This document shows, in pieces, positions 18,136-27,852 of a stretch of 64,000 nucleotides of DNA. The stretch is taken from contig NC_013939.1 in the NCBI RefSeq assembly GCF_000010985.1, positions 1,455,501 through 1,519,500 on the forward strand, in the 5' to 3' direction. Numbering within the stretch: position 1 is the stretch's first letter; every line of letters begins with the position of its first letter. Under the pieces are notes generated by a model, which worked only from the letters and a program-made list of their open reading frames with translations, searched no databases and was not told the origin of the DNA. The stretch comes from Deferribacter desulfuricans SSM1. GTDB lineage: Bacteria > Chrysiogenota > Deferribacteres > Deferribacterales > Deferribacteraceae. Both the position numbers and the translations under genes were made by a program.

Positions 18136-19008
18136 CTAATAAACAAACATATAGTTTAATTTATATGAAAAATAGCCTGTAACATTCAACCTTTTTAAAC
18201 CATAGGATTCTGGTAAAGGTACACCTTTCATTGTCTTTAATGCTTTTACCGCTTCTTTATCAAGAGCTGGATATCCACTACTTCTAATCACCCTTATATT
18301 AGTGATAGTGCCATCTTTTAAAATAGTAAATTTCACTTTTACCGTTCCCTCTTCACCGTTCATAGCAGAACTTTTTGGATAATGCCATACCTGATAAAGT
18401 CTCCTCTCAAATTTTTTAAAATATGAAGCGTATTTAAATTTCATCATACTTACGTCTACATCATCTTCACCTTCTTTTGATCCTTTATCTGAAGGGTATG
18501 CGTATTTTGATATTATGTCTTGAGGATTCAAAATTCTTGCAACCTTATCGTCACTTATTACTTCATTTTTCTTAGTTTGTTCACTCTTCTCTTCAACTTT
18601 TTTTTCTTTTATCTTTTTTTTGATAACCGTTTTTTTATTGTTTTCTTTCTTAATTTCTTTTGTTGTTATACCTTTTTGAACTGTCTTTTTCTTTTCACTT
18701 TGCTTTGGAATAATTTTTTTACTTTCTTTCTTTTTTTGAGGTTTTAAAGGTATAGATTCTTTCTTTGAGACTATTTCACCCTGTTTTTTCTCTATTTTAC
18801 CCTTTTTCTTAAAAATTTTCTCTTTTTCAGATAATATATCAGGTTTTTTCTTTATTTCTTTCTTAGTAACTGGTTTCTTTTTCTTTATTATATCCACATA
18901 TAAAGGCTTTTGTTTTTTCATTGGAACTTTATTAATCTTAACAAAAACAATAACTGCTAAGTGTATTAATAAAGAAATAATTATAAATATAGTTAATTTT
19001 TTATTCAT
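18136..19008 (-). CDS. tonB: TonB-family energy transducer
   Basis: This 290-residue protein has one N-terminal helix, a very Lys/Glu-rich periplasmic spacer (about 30-150) in place of the usual Pro-rich one, and a C-terminal TonB domain (YPKSSAMNGEEGTVKVKF...RSSGYPALDKEAVKALK). It carries energy from the inner membrane to outer-membrane transporters. ExbB and ExbD are not adjacent. It starts a seven-gene run that ends with the NtrC-type regulator. No ribosome site is visible, and TATATT ends 7 bases before ATG. Confidence 0.85.
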   Translation of the reverse strand: MNKKLTIFIIISLLIHLAVIVFVKINKVPMKKQKPLYVDIIKKKKPVTKKEIKKKPDILSEKEKIFKKKGKIEKKQGEIVSKKESIPLKPQKKKESKKIIPKQSEKKKTVQKGITTKEIKKENNKKTVIKKKIKEKKVEEKSEQTKKNEVISDDKVARILNPQDIISKYAYPSDKGSKEGEDDVDVSMMKFKYASYFKKFERRLYQVWHYPKSSAMNGEEGTVKVKFTILKDGTITNIRVIRSSGYPALDKEAVKALKTMKGVPLPESYGLKRLNVTGYFSYKLNYMFVY

Positions 19009-19057
19009 GAGTCACAATATATAGAAAATTTCAAATATATTAAGTTCAAATTAAAAA

Positions 19058-19076
19058 GGCTGGCATACTGCCAGCC
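19058..19076 (-). terminator. Terminator of pckA
   Basis: GGCTGGCA-TAC-TGCCAGCC forms an 8-bp GC-rich stem five bases after the pckA stop codon. It is followed on the minus strand by TTTTT. Confidence 0.88.
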
Positions 19077-19081
19077 CAATT

Positions 19082-20674
19082 TTATATTTTTGGCGCACCT
19101 TTCAAAATTTCTGGATCCAAATCCTTTTTATATTTCTCCATATTTTCCACAAAAGCTTTAGCCAAGTGTAATTTTGTCTTATCATACTCTTCTTTATCGC
19201 TCCAGGCCAATCTTGGATTTAACACATCATCAGGAACACCAGGAACACTTTTAGGAATTAAAAATCCAAAAACATCATCCTCTACAAATTCCACATTTTT
19301 CAACTTCCCTTCTAAAATTGAGTTTACAATATTTCTGGTATGCTGAATTTTAAACCTTGAACCTACACCATATGGCCCGCCAGTTAAACCAGTGTTTATA
19401 AGCCAACAATCAACATTAAATTTTTCCATTTTTTCGCCTAATAACTTAGCGTAAACAGTAGGATGAAATGGCATAAAAGGTGCTCCAAAACAAGCACTGA
19501 AAGTGGTTTTAGGTTCTGTTACCCCTTTTTCTGTCCCCGCCACCTTTGCTGTATAGCCAGAAATAAAATGATACATTGCTTGAGGCAAGGTTAACTTAAC
19601 CACTGGAGGTAAAACTCCAAAGGCATCGTAAGTAAGAAAAATAATATTTTCTGGATGCCCACCTTTACTACCTGGTGCAATATTTGGTAAATGGGTCAAC
19701 GGATAACTTGCCCTTGTATTCTCTGTCAATGAATCATCATCAAGATTAACTCTTCTCGTCCTCGAATCTATCGTTACATTTTCCAGTATTGTTCCAAATT
19801 TCCTGGTGCATTCATAAATATCAGGCTCAGCTTCAGGAGATAGCCTAATCACTTTTGCATAACATCCACCCTCAATATTAAAAACTCCATCATCACTCCA
19901 ACCATGTTCATCATCACCTATAAGTGCTCTATTTGGATCTGTAGATAAAGTTGTCTTCCCCGTTCCAGACAATCCGAAGAAAAGTGCCACATCACCTCTT
20001 TCTCCGATATTGGCTGAACAATGCATAGACATAACATTTTTCTTTGGCAATAGATAATTCATTACTGTAAAAATAGATTTTTTTATCTCACCAGCATAAC
20101 TGGTGCCACCTATTAAAACTAAACGTTTTTTAAAATTTAAGATAATAAAAGTTTCTGAGTTAGTTCCATCTATTTCTGGAATTGCATGAAACCTTGGAAC
20201 ATCAATCACAGTAAAATCTGGTTCAAAAGTTGCTAATTTATCTTGATCCAGTTCTCTAATAAACATATTTCGAGCAAAAAGGTTGTGCCAAGCATATTCT
20301 GTTATAACTCTTACTTTAATTCTATGATTTTCATCAGCACCAGCGTAACACTCCTGGACATAAACCTCTTTGTTTTGCAAATATGCTTGTAATCTATGAT
20401 ACAGTCTTTCAAAATGCTCTTCACTTATAGGTTTGTTGCCACCATCCCAGTAAATATCATTCTCCACATCCTCAGTTTTGACAATAAATTTGTCGTTAGG
20501 TGATCTACCTGTATGATGCCCTGTTCTTACAACAATTGGTCCTAAATGAGCAATCAACCCCTCTCTACGCTTAATTGCCTCTTCATACAATTGAGGAGTT
20601 GTAAGATTCCAATAAATTCTTGATAAGTTGACCAGACCATGTTCCTCAAGGCCGGTATACTCAGTTTTCTTCAT
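19082..20674 (-). CDS. pckA: ATP-dependent phosphoenolpyruvate carboxykinase
   Basis: This 530-residue enzyme converts oxaloacetate and ATP to phosphoenolpyruvate and CO2, the entry to gluconeogenesis. The P-loop GLSGTGKTTLSTDP and the metal and substrate segments (GGTSYAGEIKKSIF, TRASYPL) are intact. This fits a cell living on fatty acids or other carbon entering as acetyl-CoA. The ATG at 20674 is preferred, with AGGGGGA upstream; an in-frame ATG 15 bases earlier lacks such a site. Confidence 0.96.
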   Translation of the reverse strand: MKKTEYTGLEEHGLVNLSRIYWNLTTPQLYEEAIKRREGLIAHLGPIVVRTGHHTGRSPNDKFIVKTEDVENDIYWDGGNKPISEEHFERLYHRLQAYLQNKEVYVQECYAGADENHRIKVRVITEYAWHNLFARNMFIRELDQDKLATFEPDFTVIDVPRFHAIPEIDGTNSETFIILNFKKRLVLIGGTSYAGEIKKSIFTVMNYLLPKKNVMSMHCSANIGERGDVALFFGLSGTGKTTLSTDPNRALIGDDEHGWSDDGVFNIEGGCYAKVIRLSPEAEPDIYECTRKFGTILENVTIDSRTRRVNLDDDSLTENTRASYPLTHLPNIAPGSKGGHPENIIFLTYDAFGVLPPVVKLTLPQAMYHFISGYTAKVAGTEKGVTEPKTTFSACFGAPFMPFHPTVYAKLLGEKMEKFNVDCWLINTGLTGGPYGVGSRFKIQHTRNIVNSILEGKLKNVEFVEDDVFGFLIPKSVPGVPDDVLNPRLAWSDKEEYDKTKLHLAKAFVENMEKYKKDLDPEILKGAPKI

Positions 20675-20696
20675 GACATCCCCCTGCACATTTTAG

Positions 20697-20724
20697 TTGA
20701 AATATAACAGTTTTAAACTATAAT
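20697..20724 (+). promoter_or_regulatory. Sigma-70 promoter of the HNH-alaS operon
   Basis: TTGAAA (20697-20702) and TATAAT (20719-20724) are 16 bases apart. The HNH gene ATG comes 7 bases after the -10 box, so transcription should start at or next to the start codon. Confidence 0.7.
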
Positions 20725-20731
20725 CAGAAAA

Positions 20732-21055
20732 ATGGAAATGAACAACAACTTTTTTATAATAGAAGTAGATGAAAAATTTATAAAAAGAGAAAAACAAAAA
20801 GCTAGAGAACTGAGAAAAAAGCAATGGTGGAAGAACAAATTAGCAGAGGGGAAATGCTATTACTGTGGAAAATCTTTTTCACCAAAAGAACTTACAATGG
20901 ATCACATTGTCCCTATAATTAGAGGTGGCAAAACAACCAAAGGGAATGTGGTACCTGCTTGCAAGGATTGCAACAATAAAAAGAAATATATGCTACCAAT
21001 TGAGTGGACAGATTATTTAAACAAACTTAAAAACGGAGAGGGAAATGACAGGTAA
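20732..21055 (+). CDS. Small HNH-family endonuclease-like protein
   Basis: This 107-residue protein has a basic N-terminal helix and an HNH zinc-type fold: CYYCGK, MDHIVPIIRGG, GNVVPACKDCNNKK. HNH proteins cut or bind nucleic acid, but no target is evident. It shares the transcript of alaS, overlapping it by 11 bases, and the alaS ribosome site lies inside its last codons. This placement suggests a housekeeping role rather than a mobile element. No ribosome site precedes it. Confidence 0.8.
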   Translation: MEMNNNFFIIEVDEKFIKREKQKARELRKKQWWKNKLAEGKCYYCGKSFSPKELTMDHIVPIIRGGKTTKGNVVPACKDCNNKKKYMLPIEWTDYLNKLKNGEGNDR

Positions 21056-23660
21056 AGAGATTCGTGAAAAATTCTTAAAATATTTTGAAAGTAAAGGTCA
21101 TACAAGAGTGCCATCGTCATCACTTGTACCTCACAATGACCCTACTTTACTTTTTACAAACGCAGGAATGAACCAATTCAAAGATGTTTTTTTAGGCAGA
21201 GAAAAAAGGGATTATACCAGAGCATGTTCCTGCCAAAAAGTTGTAAGAGCAGGTGGGAAGCACAACGACTTAGAAAATGTTGGTAGGACTGCAAGACACC
21301 ACACATTTTTTGAGATGTTAGGAAACTTTTCCTTTGGCGATTATTTTAAAAAAGAAGCTATTGAATACGCCTGGGAATTCCTCACAAAAGAAATAAATCT
21401 TCCTGCGGATAAATTATATATTACTGTTTACAAAGATGATGATGAGGCATTTGAAATATGGAATAAACATATAGGTGTTCCTGCAGATAGAATATACAGA
21501 ATGGATGAAAAAGATAATTTTTGGGCGATGGGTGATACTGGACCATGCGGGCCATGCTCAGAAATTTTGATTGATCAGGGACCTGAAATAGGATGTGGAA
21601 GGGCAGATTGTGACCCATACTGTGACTGTGATAGACATCTTGAGTTGTGGAATTTAGTTTTTATGCAATACAATAGAGATGAAAGTGGAAAATTAAACCC
21701 ATTACCAAAACCAAGTATAGATACTGGGATGGGGCTTGAAAGAGTCACAGCTGTAGTTCAAAAAGTCCCAAGCAATTTTGATACAGACCTTATTAAACCC
21801 ATCATCGAATATGCAGCAAAGCTATCCAACAAAAACTACGGTGATAATGAAAAAGATGACACTTCATTAAGAGTCATTGCTGACCATGCAAGAGCAACAA
21901 CTTTTCTAATTTCTGATGGTGTGCTACCTTCAAACGAAGGTAGGGGTTATGTTTTAAGAAGAATAATGAGAAGAGCCATGAGACATGGCAAAATGCTCGG
22001 ATTTAAAGAGTCTTTTTTCTATCAAGTTTGTGAGTTTGTTTGTGATTTTATGAATGACCCTTACATAGAATTGATGGATAAAAAAAGCTATGTTTCAAAA
22101 GTAGTAAAATTTGAAGAAGAAAGATTTAATAAAACTCTGGAAACAGGCTTAAAAATAGCTGAAGAACTTTTGGAAAAATATAAGGAAAATAAGGAAATTC
22201 CTGGTTTTGAAATATTTAGACTTTATGATACTTACGGTTTCCCTGTAGATTTACTTCAGGATATTATGGAAGATAACGGCTATAAACTTGATCTTGTTGG
22301 CTTTGATGAAGAGATGAAAAAACAGCAAGAAAGGGCAAAAAATGCCTGGGCTGGTAGTGGAGAATCATTCATCGCAGATATCTACAAAAAGTTAGAAAAC
22401 CAGTTCAAAACAGAATTTATTGGTTATGAAAATACAAAATCAGAAAGTAGTGTCCTTGCCATCGTTAAAGATGACAATGAAACCCAAGAAATATCAGAAA
22501 GTAGTGAATTTGAATTGATTTTAGACAAGACCCCATTTTATCCAGAAAGTGGTGGTCAGGTTGGAGATACTGGTAAAATTTATAATGAAAACTGCAACAT
22601 AGAAGTATTAGATTGTAAGAAAGTGGGAAATTTAATTGTTCATAAAAGTAAACTTTTAAGTGGTAAAATAAAAAAAGGTGACAAAGTAACAGCAGTAATC
22701 GATGTAGAAAAAAGAAAGAATACAGAAAGAAACCACACAGCTACACACCTTTTACATAAAGCTCTACAAATGGTACTTGGTGATCATGTAAGACAGGCTG
22801 GTTCGCTTGTTGCACCAGATAGATTGAGATTTGACTTTACCCATTTTGCTCCGGTAGATGATGAAGAGATAAAGAAAATAGAACTCCTTGTAAATGAAAA
22901 TATAATTAAAAATATAGAAGTAACTAAAACTATAAAACCCATCGAAGAGGCAATTAAAGAAGGGGCAATGGCACTCTTTGGTGAAAAATATGACAAAGAG
23001 GTAAGAGTTGTAGAAGTACCAGGATTTAGCAAAGAGCTATGCGGTGGATGCCATGTGGGAAGAACTGGGGATATAGGTATATTTAAAATAGTAAGTGAAG
23101 CAAGTGTAGCTGCTGGAATCAGAAGGATAGAAGCAGTTACTGGATTAGAAGCTGTAAAATTCACGCAAGAAATAAATAGTATTGCCAAGAAAAGTGCACT
23201 ATTACTTAAATCAAATATTAACGATGTACCTTCTAAAATCACTGAACTTCAAGAACAACTAAAAAATACACAAAAAGAATTAACCAAACTGCAAGACAAA
23301 CTAAATGCTAGTAAAGCTGAAGATATATTATCAAATGTAAAAGAAATTAATGGCATTAAAGTGTTAGCTATAAGAATGGACAACACAGAGATTAATGCAC
23401 TTAGAAACTTTGTTGACATGGCAAAAGCAAAAATCAAATCTGGAATTGTGCTTGTTGGCTCAGTAAATGGTGACAAAGTAACATTTTTATGCGGTGTTAC
23501 TAAAGACTTAACATCAAAATACAAAGCTGGAGATATCGTTAAAGAGATAGCAAAAATTACTGGTGGTGGCGGTGGAGGTAAACCAGAGTTGGCTCAAGCT
23601 GGCGGTAAAAACCCAGAAAAAATCGATGAAGCATTAAACCATATATATAATATTTTATAA
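21045..23660 (+). CDS. alaS: Alanine-tRNA ligase
   Basis: This full-length 871-residue enzyme charges tRNA-Ala. The class II catalytic core (FTNAGMNQFKDVFLG, RTARHHTFFEMLGNFSFGDYF) is followed by the editing domain with its zinc site (HTATHLLH, CGGCHVGRTGDIG), a coiled coil, and the Gly-rich C-terminal domain (GGGGGGKPELAQAGG). Nothing is missing. It is preceded by GGAGAGGG within the HNH gene and ended by a hairpin. Confidence 0.97.
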   Translation: MTGKEIREKFLKYFESKGHTRVPSSSLVPHNDPTLLFTNAGMNQFKDVFLGREKRDYTRACSCQKVVRAGGKHNDLENVGRTARHHTFFEMLGNFSFGDYFKKEAIEYAWEFLTKEINLPADKLYITVYKDDDEAFEIWNKHIGVPADRIYRMDEKDNFWAMGDTGPCGPCSEILIDQGPEIGCGRADCDPYCDCDRHLELWNLVFMQYNRDESGKLNPLPKPSIDTGMGLERVTAVVQKVPSNFDTDLIKPIIEYAAKLSNKNYGDNEKDDTSLRVIADHARATTFLISDGVLPSNEGRGYVLRRIMRRAMRHGKMLGFKESFFYQVCEFVCDFMNDPYIELMDKKSYVSKVVKFEEERFNKTLETGLKIAEELLEKYKENKEIPGFEIFRLYDTYGFPVDLLQDIMEDNGYKLDLVGFDEEMKKQQERAKNAWAGSGESFIADIYKKLENQFKTEFIGYENTKSESSVLAIVKDDNETQEISESSEFELILDKTPFYPESGGQVGDTGKIYNENCNIEVLDCKKVGNLIVHKSKLLSGKIKKGDKVTAVIDVEKRKNTERNHTATHLLHKALQMVLGDHVRQAGSLVAPDRLRFDFTHFAPVDDEEIKKIELLVNENIIKNIEVTKTIKPIEEAIKEGAMALFGEKYDKEVRVVEVPGFSKELCGGCHVGRTGDIGIFKIVSEASVAAGIRRIEAVTGLEAVKFTQEINSIAKKSALLLKSNINDVPSKITELQEQLKNTQKELTKLQDKLNASKAEDILSNVKEINGIKVLAIRMDNTEINALRNFVDMAKAKIKSGIVLVGSVNGDKVTFLCGVTKDLTSKYKAGDIVKEIAKITGGGGGGKPELAQAGGKNPEKIDEALNHIYNIL

Positions 23661-23665
23661 ACTCT

Positions 23666-23687
23666 GAGCACCTTATCTAAGGTGCTC
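23666..23687 (+). terminator. Terminator of alaS
   Basis: GAGCACCTTA and TAAGGTGCTC pair perfectly around a 2-base centre (TC), followed by TTACTTT. The T tract is interrupted. Confidence 0.75.
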
Positions 23688-23751
23688 TTACTTTATAAAC
23701 AATAAATTATAAATAAGAATATTTGCACGATAAAATGAACTTTAGTTCCAC

Positions 23752-23822
23752 AGATTGCTTCGTCGCTTACGCTCCTCGCAACGACTGGAAATCTGTCATT
23801 GCGAGCGTTAGCAAAGCAATCT
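23752..23822. repeat. Palindromic intergenic repeat, copy 1
   Basis: The left arm (AGATTGCTTCGTCGCTTACG..., 23752-23785) and right arm (GTCATTGCGAGCGTTAGC..., 23795-23822) are inverted copies of one sequence. The unit lies between alaS and a metallo-hydrolase gene and looks like a REP-type element. Related copies are at 32385, 37264, 44591 and 44682. Confidence 0.85.
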
Positions 23823-23874
23823 AAAACTACTTTAGTTTCGAAAATTATATTATTATTCAAATATCTCTAAATAC

Positions 23875-24804
23875 TTAAAAGCAGATTTTAAAAGGGATAC
23901 CTATTTTTTGTAGGGATTCTTGAAGTTTTATAGGATTTTTATAAAAGTCGTAGAAAAATAATATTTCAGAAAGTTTTATATAAGTTTTAAAAGGATCTTT
24001 AACAAAATCACCCACCAACGATTTTAAAGCTCCCAAAATATCATCATTAGCTAAAAATTCCTTAATATTATTCAATCTTTCGCACATCTTTTTAACATAA
24101 AATTCTACTCGTTCATTTACGCTATCAATATACTCTCTATGACCAGGTAAAAATTTATAATTTTCCTCTAATTTTTTCATTTTCAAAATCGTATCACAAA
24201 ATGCTGAGTAATTGTCAAACTTTCTATCTTGAAAATCTGCATCAATATCTAAAAGTGGAGTTTGAAAAATACCTCTTAAAAAAACATCACCGGTTATCGC
24301 AACACCATCAAGAAGATAAACAATATCACTTTGCGAATGTCCAGGACATCTAATATATGCGATATCAAGACTCTTTAATATATCCTCTGACTCCTCTAAG
24401 ACATTCAAATTATTTGGTACAGGAACTTCTTTTGAAAAACTAATCAATGTCTTAATAACGCCATCAATAGCAGACTGCTCCATATTGATATCTTGAAGGA
24501 TCTTTTCCATCATTTTGATTCTATAATCAAGGTTTTTAAGCCTAAACAAATCATATTTTGATACAAAAATCTCTGCATCTGTGTTATCTTTTAAAAATTG
24601 TATTAAACCGTAATGATCTGCATGACAATGAGTTATAAACACATATTTCAGTCTGCTAAAAACTACTGTCTTTTGTAAAAAATCTTTTGCTAAAGGGGTA
24701 TTGGGACCAGTATCAAATAATACTAAAAAATCATTATAATCTTTTACATAAAAATGGACAGGTCCAACTGGATACGGTGTATCAACTGTATACTGATTAA
24801 CCAC
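23875..24804 (-). CDS. Metallo-beta-lactamase-fold hydrolase
   Basis: This 309-residue protein has the metal-binding motif THCHADH, a later His in CPGHSQSD, Asp in TGDVF and His in LPGHREY, so the dinuclear site looks complete. The layout is that of glyoxalase II-like thioesterases with a helical C-terminus. It follows the fatty-acid operon but beyond that operon's terminator. The start is GTG with GAGGG 7 bases upstream. A thioesterase role in fatty-acid use is a guess from position. Confidence 0.8.
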   Translation of the reverse strand: MVNQYTVDTPYPVGPVHFYVKDYNDFLVLFDTGPNTPLAKDFLQKTVVFSRLKYVFITHCHADHYGLIQFLKDNTDAEIFVSKYDLFRLKNLDYRIKMMEKILQDINMEQSAIDGVIKTLISFSKEVPVPNNLNVLEESEDILKSLDIAYIRCPGHSQSDIVYLLDGVAITGDVFLRGIFQTPLLDIDADFQDRKFDNYSAFCDTILKMKKLEENYKFLPGHREYIDSVNERVEFYVKKMCERLNNIKEFLANDDILGALKSLVGDFVKDPFKTYIKLSEILFFYDFYKNPIKLQESLQKIGIPFKICF

Positions 24805-24828
24805 TCTTTAACCCTCTTTTGAAAAAAA

Positions 24829-24846
24829 GGGGCTTTTAATAGCCCC
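24829..24846 (-). terminator. Terminator of the fatty-acid degradation operon
   Basis: GGGGCT-TTTAAT-AGCCCC forms a 6-bp stem followed on the minus strand by seven T. It starts 4 bases after the acyl-CoA dehydrogenase stop. Confidence 0.85.
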
Positions 24847-24850
24847 CAAA

Positions 24851-26629
24851 TTAGAATATGTATTTTTCTGCTTCAATTGCTTCATCAGCTAATAATCTCT
24901 TAGCTTGAAGCAATCCAGTTGCATCATATTTTGTAAATCTTCTGATACCACTTAAAATCATCATTAAATTATCACCCTCTTCAGTAAAGAAGGCAGCTTT
25001 TCTAGCAGCTTTTGCTACTGTTTCCACAGCATCAAAAGTAAATACTTTTACTGCAGCTTCCATCAATTTAGCTTTCTTTTCACTTACTCTGCCAATATTC
25101 TTCTCAGCTCTTAAAAGAGCACTTTCTATTGCAAAAATTTGAATAGCGATATCAGCTAATGCAATTAATAACTCTTGTTGATGTACAAGTTTATCCATAT
25201 ACTTTTGAGCAGCAGCACCAGCTACCACCAAGAAAAGTGTTTTAAGATTTTGTAATGTGTATTTCTCTTGAGCAAAAGGTACAGAATCATCAATTTCATC
25301 AAAAGATGGAGTCATAAGAGCATCAACAGCTTTCATAGCTTCTTGTTGGAATGGTAATTGACCCTTCATTGCTCTCTTTAAAAGCATACCAGGGATTAAC
25401 AATCTATTAATTTCGTTTGTACCTTCAAAAATTCTGTTAATCCTTTCATCTCTATAAAATCTTTCTGCAGGATACTCTTGTATGAAACCGTAACCACCAA
25501 AAATCTGTACAACTTCATCAACAACTTTAGCTAAAACTTCAGATGGGAAAACTTTTGTGATAGAGCATTCTATTGCGTACTCTTCAATAGCTTTTTGATA
25601 AAGTTCATAATAATTTTCTGCTGATTTATCAATAGTTGCAATCCTATCATCAATTAGTCCAGCTAACCTATAAATAGCTGATTCAGATGCAAAAATATGC
25701 GCAACCATATCAGAAACCTTCTCTTTGATAGCTCCAAAACTGCTTATCTGTCTTCCAAACTGTTTTCTTTCATTTGCATATTTGATACCCTCAGCAAGAG
25801 CAAATTTTGCAGCACCAGTAACCGCAGCACCAAGTTTAAACCTACCAACATTCAATATATTAAAAGCTATTTTATGCCCTTTACCGATCTCACCAAGAAG
25901 ATTTTCAACTGGTACTTTACAGTTATTTAAAATTACCTGACGAGTTGAAGAACCTTTGATACCCATTTTCTTCTCTTCTGGGCCAAGCTCTACACCCTCA
26001 AAAGTTCTTTCTACAAGAAATGCAGTGAAATGCTCTTTATCAACTTTTGCAAAAACAGTAAAAAGATCAGCAAAACCAGCATTTGTTATAAACTGTTTTG
26101 TTCCATTTAAAATATAGTATTTACCATCTTCACTTAAAGTGGCAGTGGCTTTAGCTCCAAGAGCATCACTACCAGAACCTGGCTCAGTCAAACAGTAAGC
26201 TGCTAACCATTCTCCAGTAATAATTTTTTCTAAATATTTATCTTTTTGTTCTTTAGTCCCGTAATAAATAAGTGGTAAAGTACCAATACCAGTATGAGCT
26301 GCATAAGCAACTGAAAAAGAACCAGCAGGCGCTATCTTTTCTGCCACAAGCATACTTGTAGCTTTATCAAGATCAAGGCCACCATACTCTTCTGGAGCAT
26401 CAATCATTAAAAGACCTAGCTCACCACATTTTTTCATATGTTTTACAACTAAATCGAAATTCTGGTTATCAATCTCTTCTAAATCAGGTAATACCTCATT
26501 TTGTACAAATTGCTCAGTTGTTTCAGCAATCTGTTTTTGTTCATCTGTGAAATCTTCAGGTGTAAATACATCATCTTTAGTAACTTCTGTTATTAAGTAC
26601 TCAGCACCTTTGAACAATTTTTTCTCCAT
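24851..26629 (-). CDS. Acyl-CoA dehydrogenase, large (very-long-chain type)
   Basis: This 592-residue flavoenzyme performs the first oxidation step of beta-oxidation. The core (CLTEPGSGSDA, GIKGSSTRQV, QIFGGYGFIQEYPAERFYRD, IFEGTNEINR with the catalytic Glu) is followed by about 170 extra C-terminal residues, as in long-chain enzymes such as VLCAD or FadE of Bacillus. It follows the thiolase gene by 21 bases and ends the operon. The electron acceptor ETF is not in the window. Confidence 0.93.
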   Translation of the reverse strand: MEKKLFKGAEYLITEVTKDDVFTPEDFTDEQKQIAETTEQFVQNEVLPDLEEIDNQNFDLVVKHMKKCGELGLLMIDAPEEYGGLDLDKATSMLVAEKIAPAGSFSVAYAAHTGIGTLPLIYYGTKEQKDKYLEKIITGEWLAAYCLTEPGSGSDALGAKATATLSEDGKYYILNGTKQFITNAGFADLFTVFAKVDKEHFTAFLVERTFEGVELGPEEKKMGIKGSSTRQVILNNCKVPVENLLGEIGKGHKIAFNILNVGRFKLGAAVTGAAKFALAEGIKYANERKQFGRQISSFGAIKEKVSDMVAHIFASESAIYRLAGLIDDRIATIDKSAENYYELYQKAIEEYAIECSITKVFPSEVLAKVVDEVVQIFGGYGFIQEYPAERFYRDERINRIFEGTNEINRLLIPGMLLKRAMKGQLPFQQEAMKAVDALMTPSFDEIDDSVPFAQEKYTLQNLKTLFLVVAGAAAQKYMDKLVHQQELLIALADIAIQIFAIESALLRAEKNIGRVSEKKAKLMEAAVKVFTFDAVETVAKAARKAAFFTEEGDNLMMILSGIRRFTKYDATGLLQAKRLLADEAIEAEKYIF

Positions 26630-26650
26630 CGTTCACTCCTTCTATATTTT

Positions 26651-27829
26651 TTATTTTACTATTTCAAAAATTCCGGCAGCACCCATACCGCCACCTATAC
26701 ACATTGAAACCATTCCATATTTTACATCTCTTCTATGCATTTCATGAAGCAATGTAGCAGTAAGCTTTGCACCTGTACACCCTAATGGGTGACCAAGAGC
26801 AATAGCACCACCATTCACATTGGTTATTTCTCTATTTAACCCAAGCTCTTTAATAACTGCCAATGATTGAGCAGCAAAAGCTTCATTCAACTCTATCAAT
26901 CCGATATCTTTTAACTCAAGCCCAGCAAGTTTTAACGCAGCTGGAATAGCAGCAACAGGTCCAATACCCATGATTTCAGGAGCCACACCTTTTGCTGCAA
27001 ATGCAACAAATCTTGCAAGTGGTTTACCACCTATCTTTTTCAAATAATCTTCGCTAACTACCAAAACTGCAGCAGCTCCATCTGTCATCTGAGAAGAATT
27101 ACCAGCGGTTACAGAACCATTTGCTCTAAAAACAGGTTTTAATTTTGCCAAACCTTCGATTGTAGTGTCAGGTCTTACACCATCATCTATATCCACAACT
27201 TCTTTAACCTTTTTAACCTTATTTTTCTCATCAATACTTGTGTACTCAACTTCAACAGGGATTATTTCATTTTTAAATTTCCCCTCTTTAATAGCTGCAG
27301 CAGCTCTCATATGACTTGTATATGCAAATTCATCCTGCTCTTCCCTACTAATTCCGTATTTTTCAGCAACCAACTCAGCAGTAATACCCATTGATGCATA
27401 TGTCTCTGGCCAGCTTGCTATCAAATCTGGGTTTGCACTAAACTTATTTCCACCCATTGGAACCATAGTCATAGACTCTGTACCACCAGCAATTATACAG
27501 TCTGCAAAACCAGCCATTATTCTTTCTGCTGCAAGAGCAATAGTTTGCAAACCACTTGAACAAAATCTATTCACAGTCATCGCAGGCACTTCAATTGGCA
27601 ATCCAGCTTTAAATGCAGCAACACGAGCCACATTCATACCCTGCTCACCTTCAGGGAATGCACATCCAATAATAACATCTTCGACATCCTTAGCATCAAC
27701 ACCTGTTCTTTCAACGAGCCCCTTAATAGCCTCTGCAGCCAGATCATCTGGCCTCATATCTTTAAATTTACCTTTTTTAGCCTTACATCCAGGTGTTCTG
27801 TATGCGGCTAATATATATGCTTTTCTCAT
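26651..27829 (-). CDS. Acetyl-CoA acyltransferase (thiolase)
   Basis: This 392-residue thiolase cleaves 3-ketoacyl-CoA, the last step of beta-oxidation. Acyl-carrying C90 lies in NRFCSSGLQ, a His in [11 protein letters not shown], and the acid/base C377 in [10 protein letters not shown]. Gene order (bifunctional enzyme, thiolase, dehydrogenase) matches the fadN-fadA-fadE operon of Bacillus. GGAGG precedes the ATG. Confidence 0.95.
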   Translation of the reverse strand: MRKAYILAAYRTPGCKAKKGKFKDMRPDDLAAEAIKGLVERTGVDAKDVEDVIIGCAFPEGEQGMNVARVAAFKAGLPIEVPAMTVNRFCSSGLQTIALAAERIMAGFADCIIAGGTESMTMVPMGGNKFSANPDLIASWPETYASMGITAELVAEKYGISREEQDEFAYTSHMRAAAAIKEGKFKNEIIPVEVEYTSIDEKNKVKKVKEVVDIDDGVRPDTTIEGLAKLKPVFRANGSVTAGNSSQMTDGAAAVLVVSEDYLKKIGGKPLARFVAFAAKGVAPEIMGIGPVAAIPAALKLAGLELKDIGLIELNEAFAAQSLAVIKELGLNREITNVNGGAIALGHPLGCTGAKLTATLLHEMHRRDVKYGMVSMCIGGGMGAAGIFEIVK

Positions 27830-27852
27830 TTTTATTCCTCCATCAATCTATT

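Noticed and set aside
18520-18747. Phe-rich plus-strand ORF inside tonB
   Set aside because: It is the complement of the Lys/Glu-rich spacer of TonB; the low-complexity composition explains the open frame.
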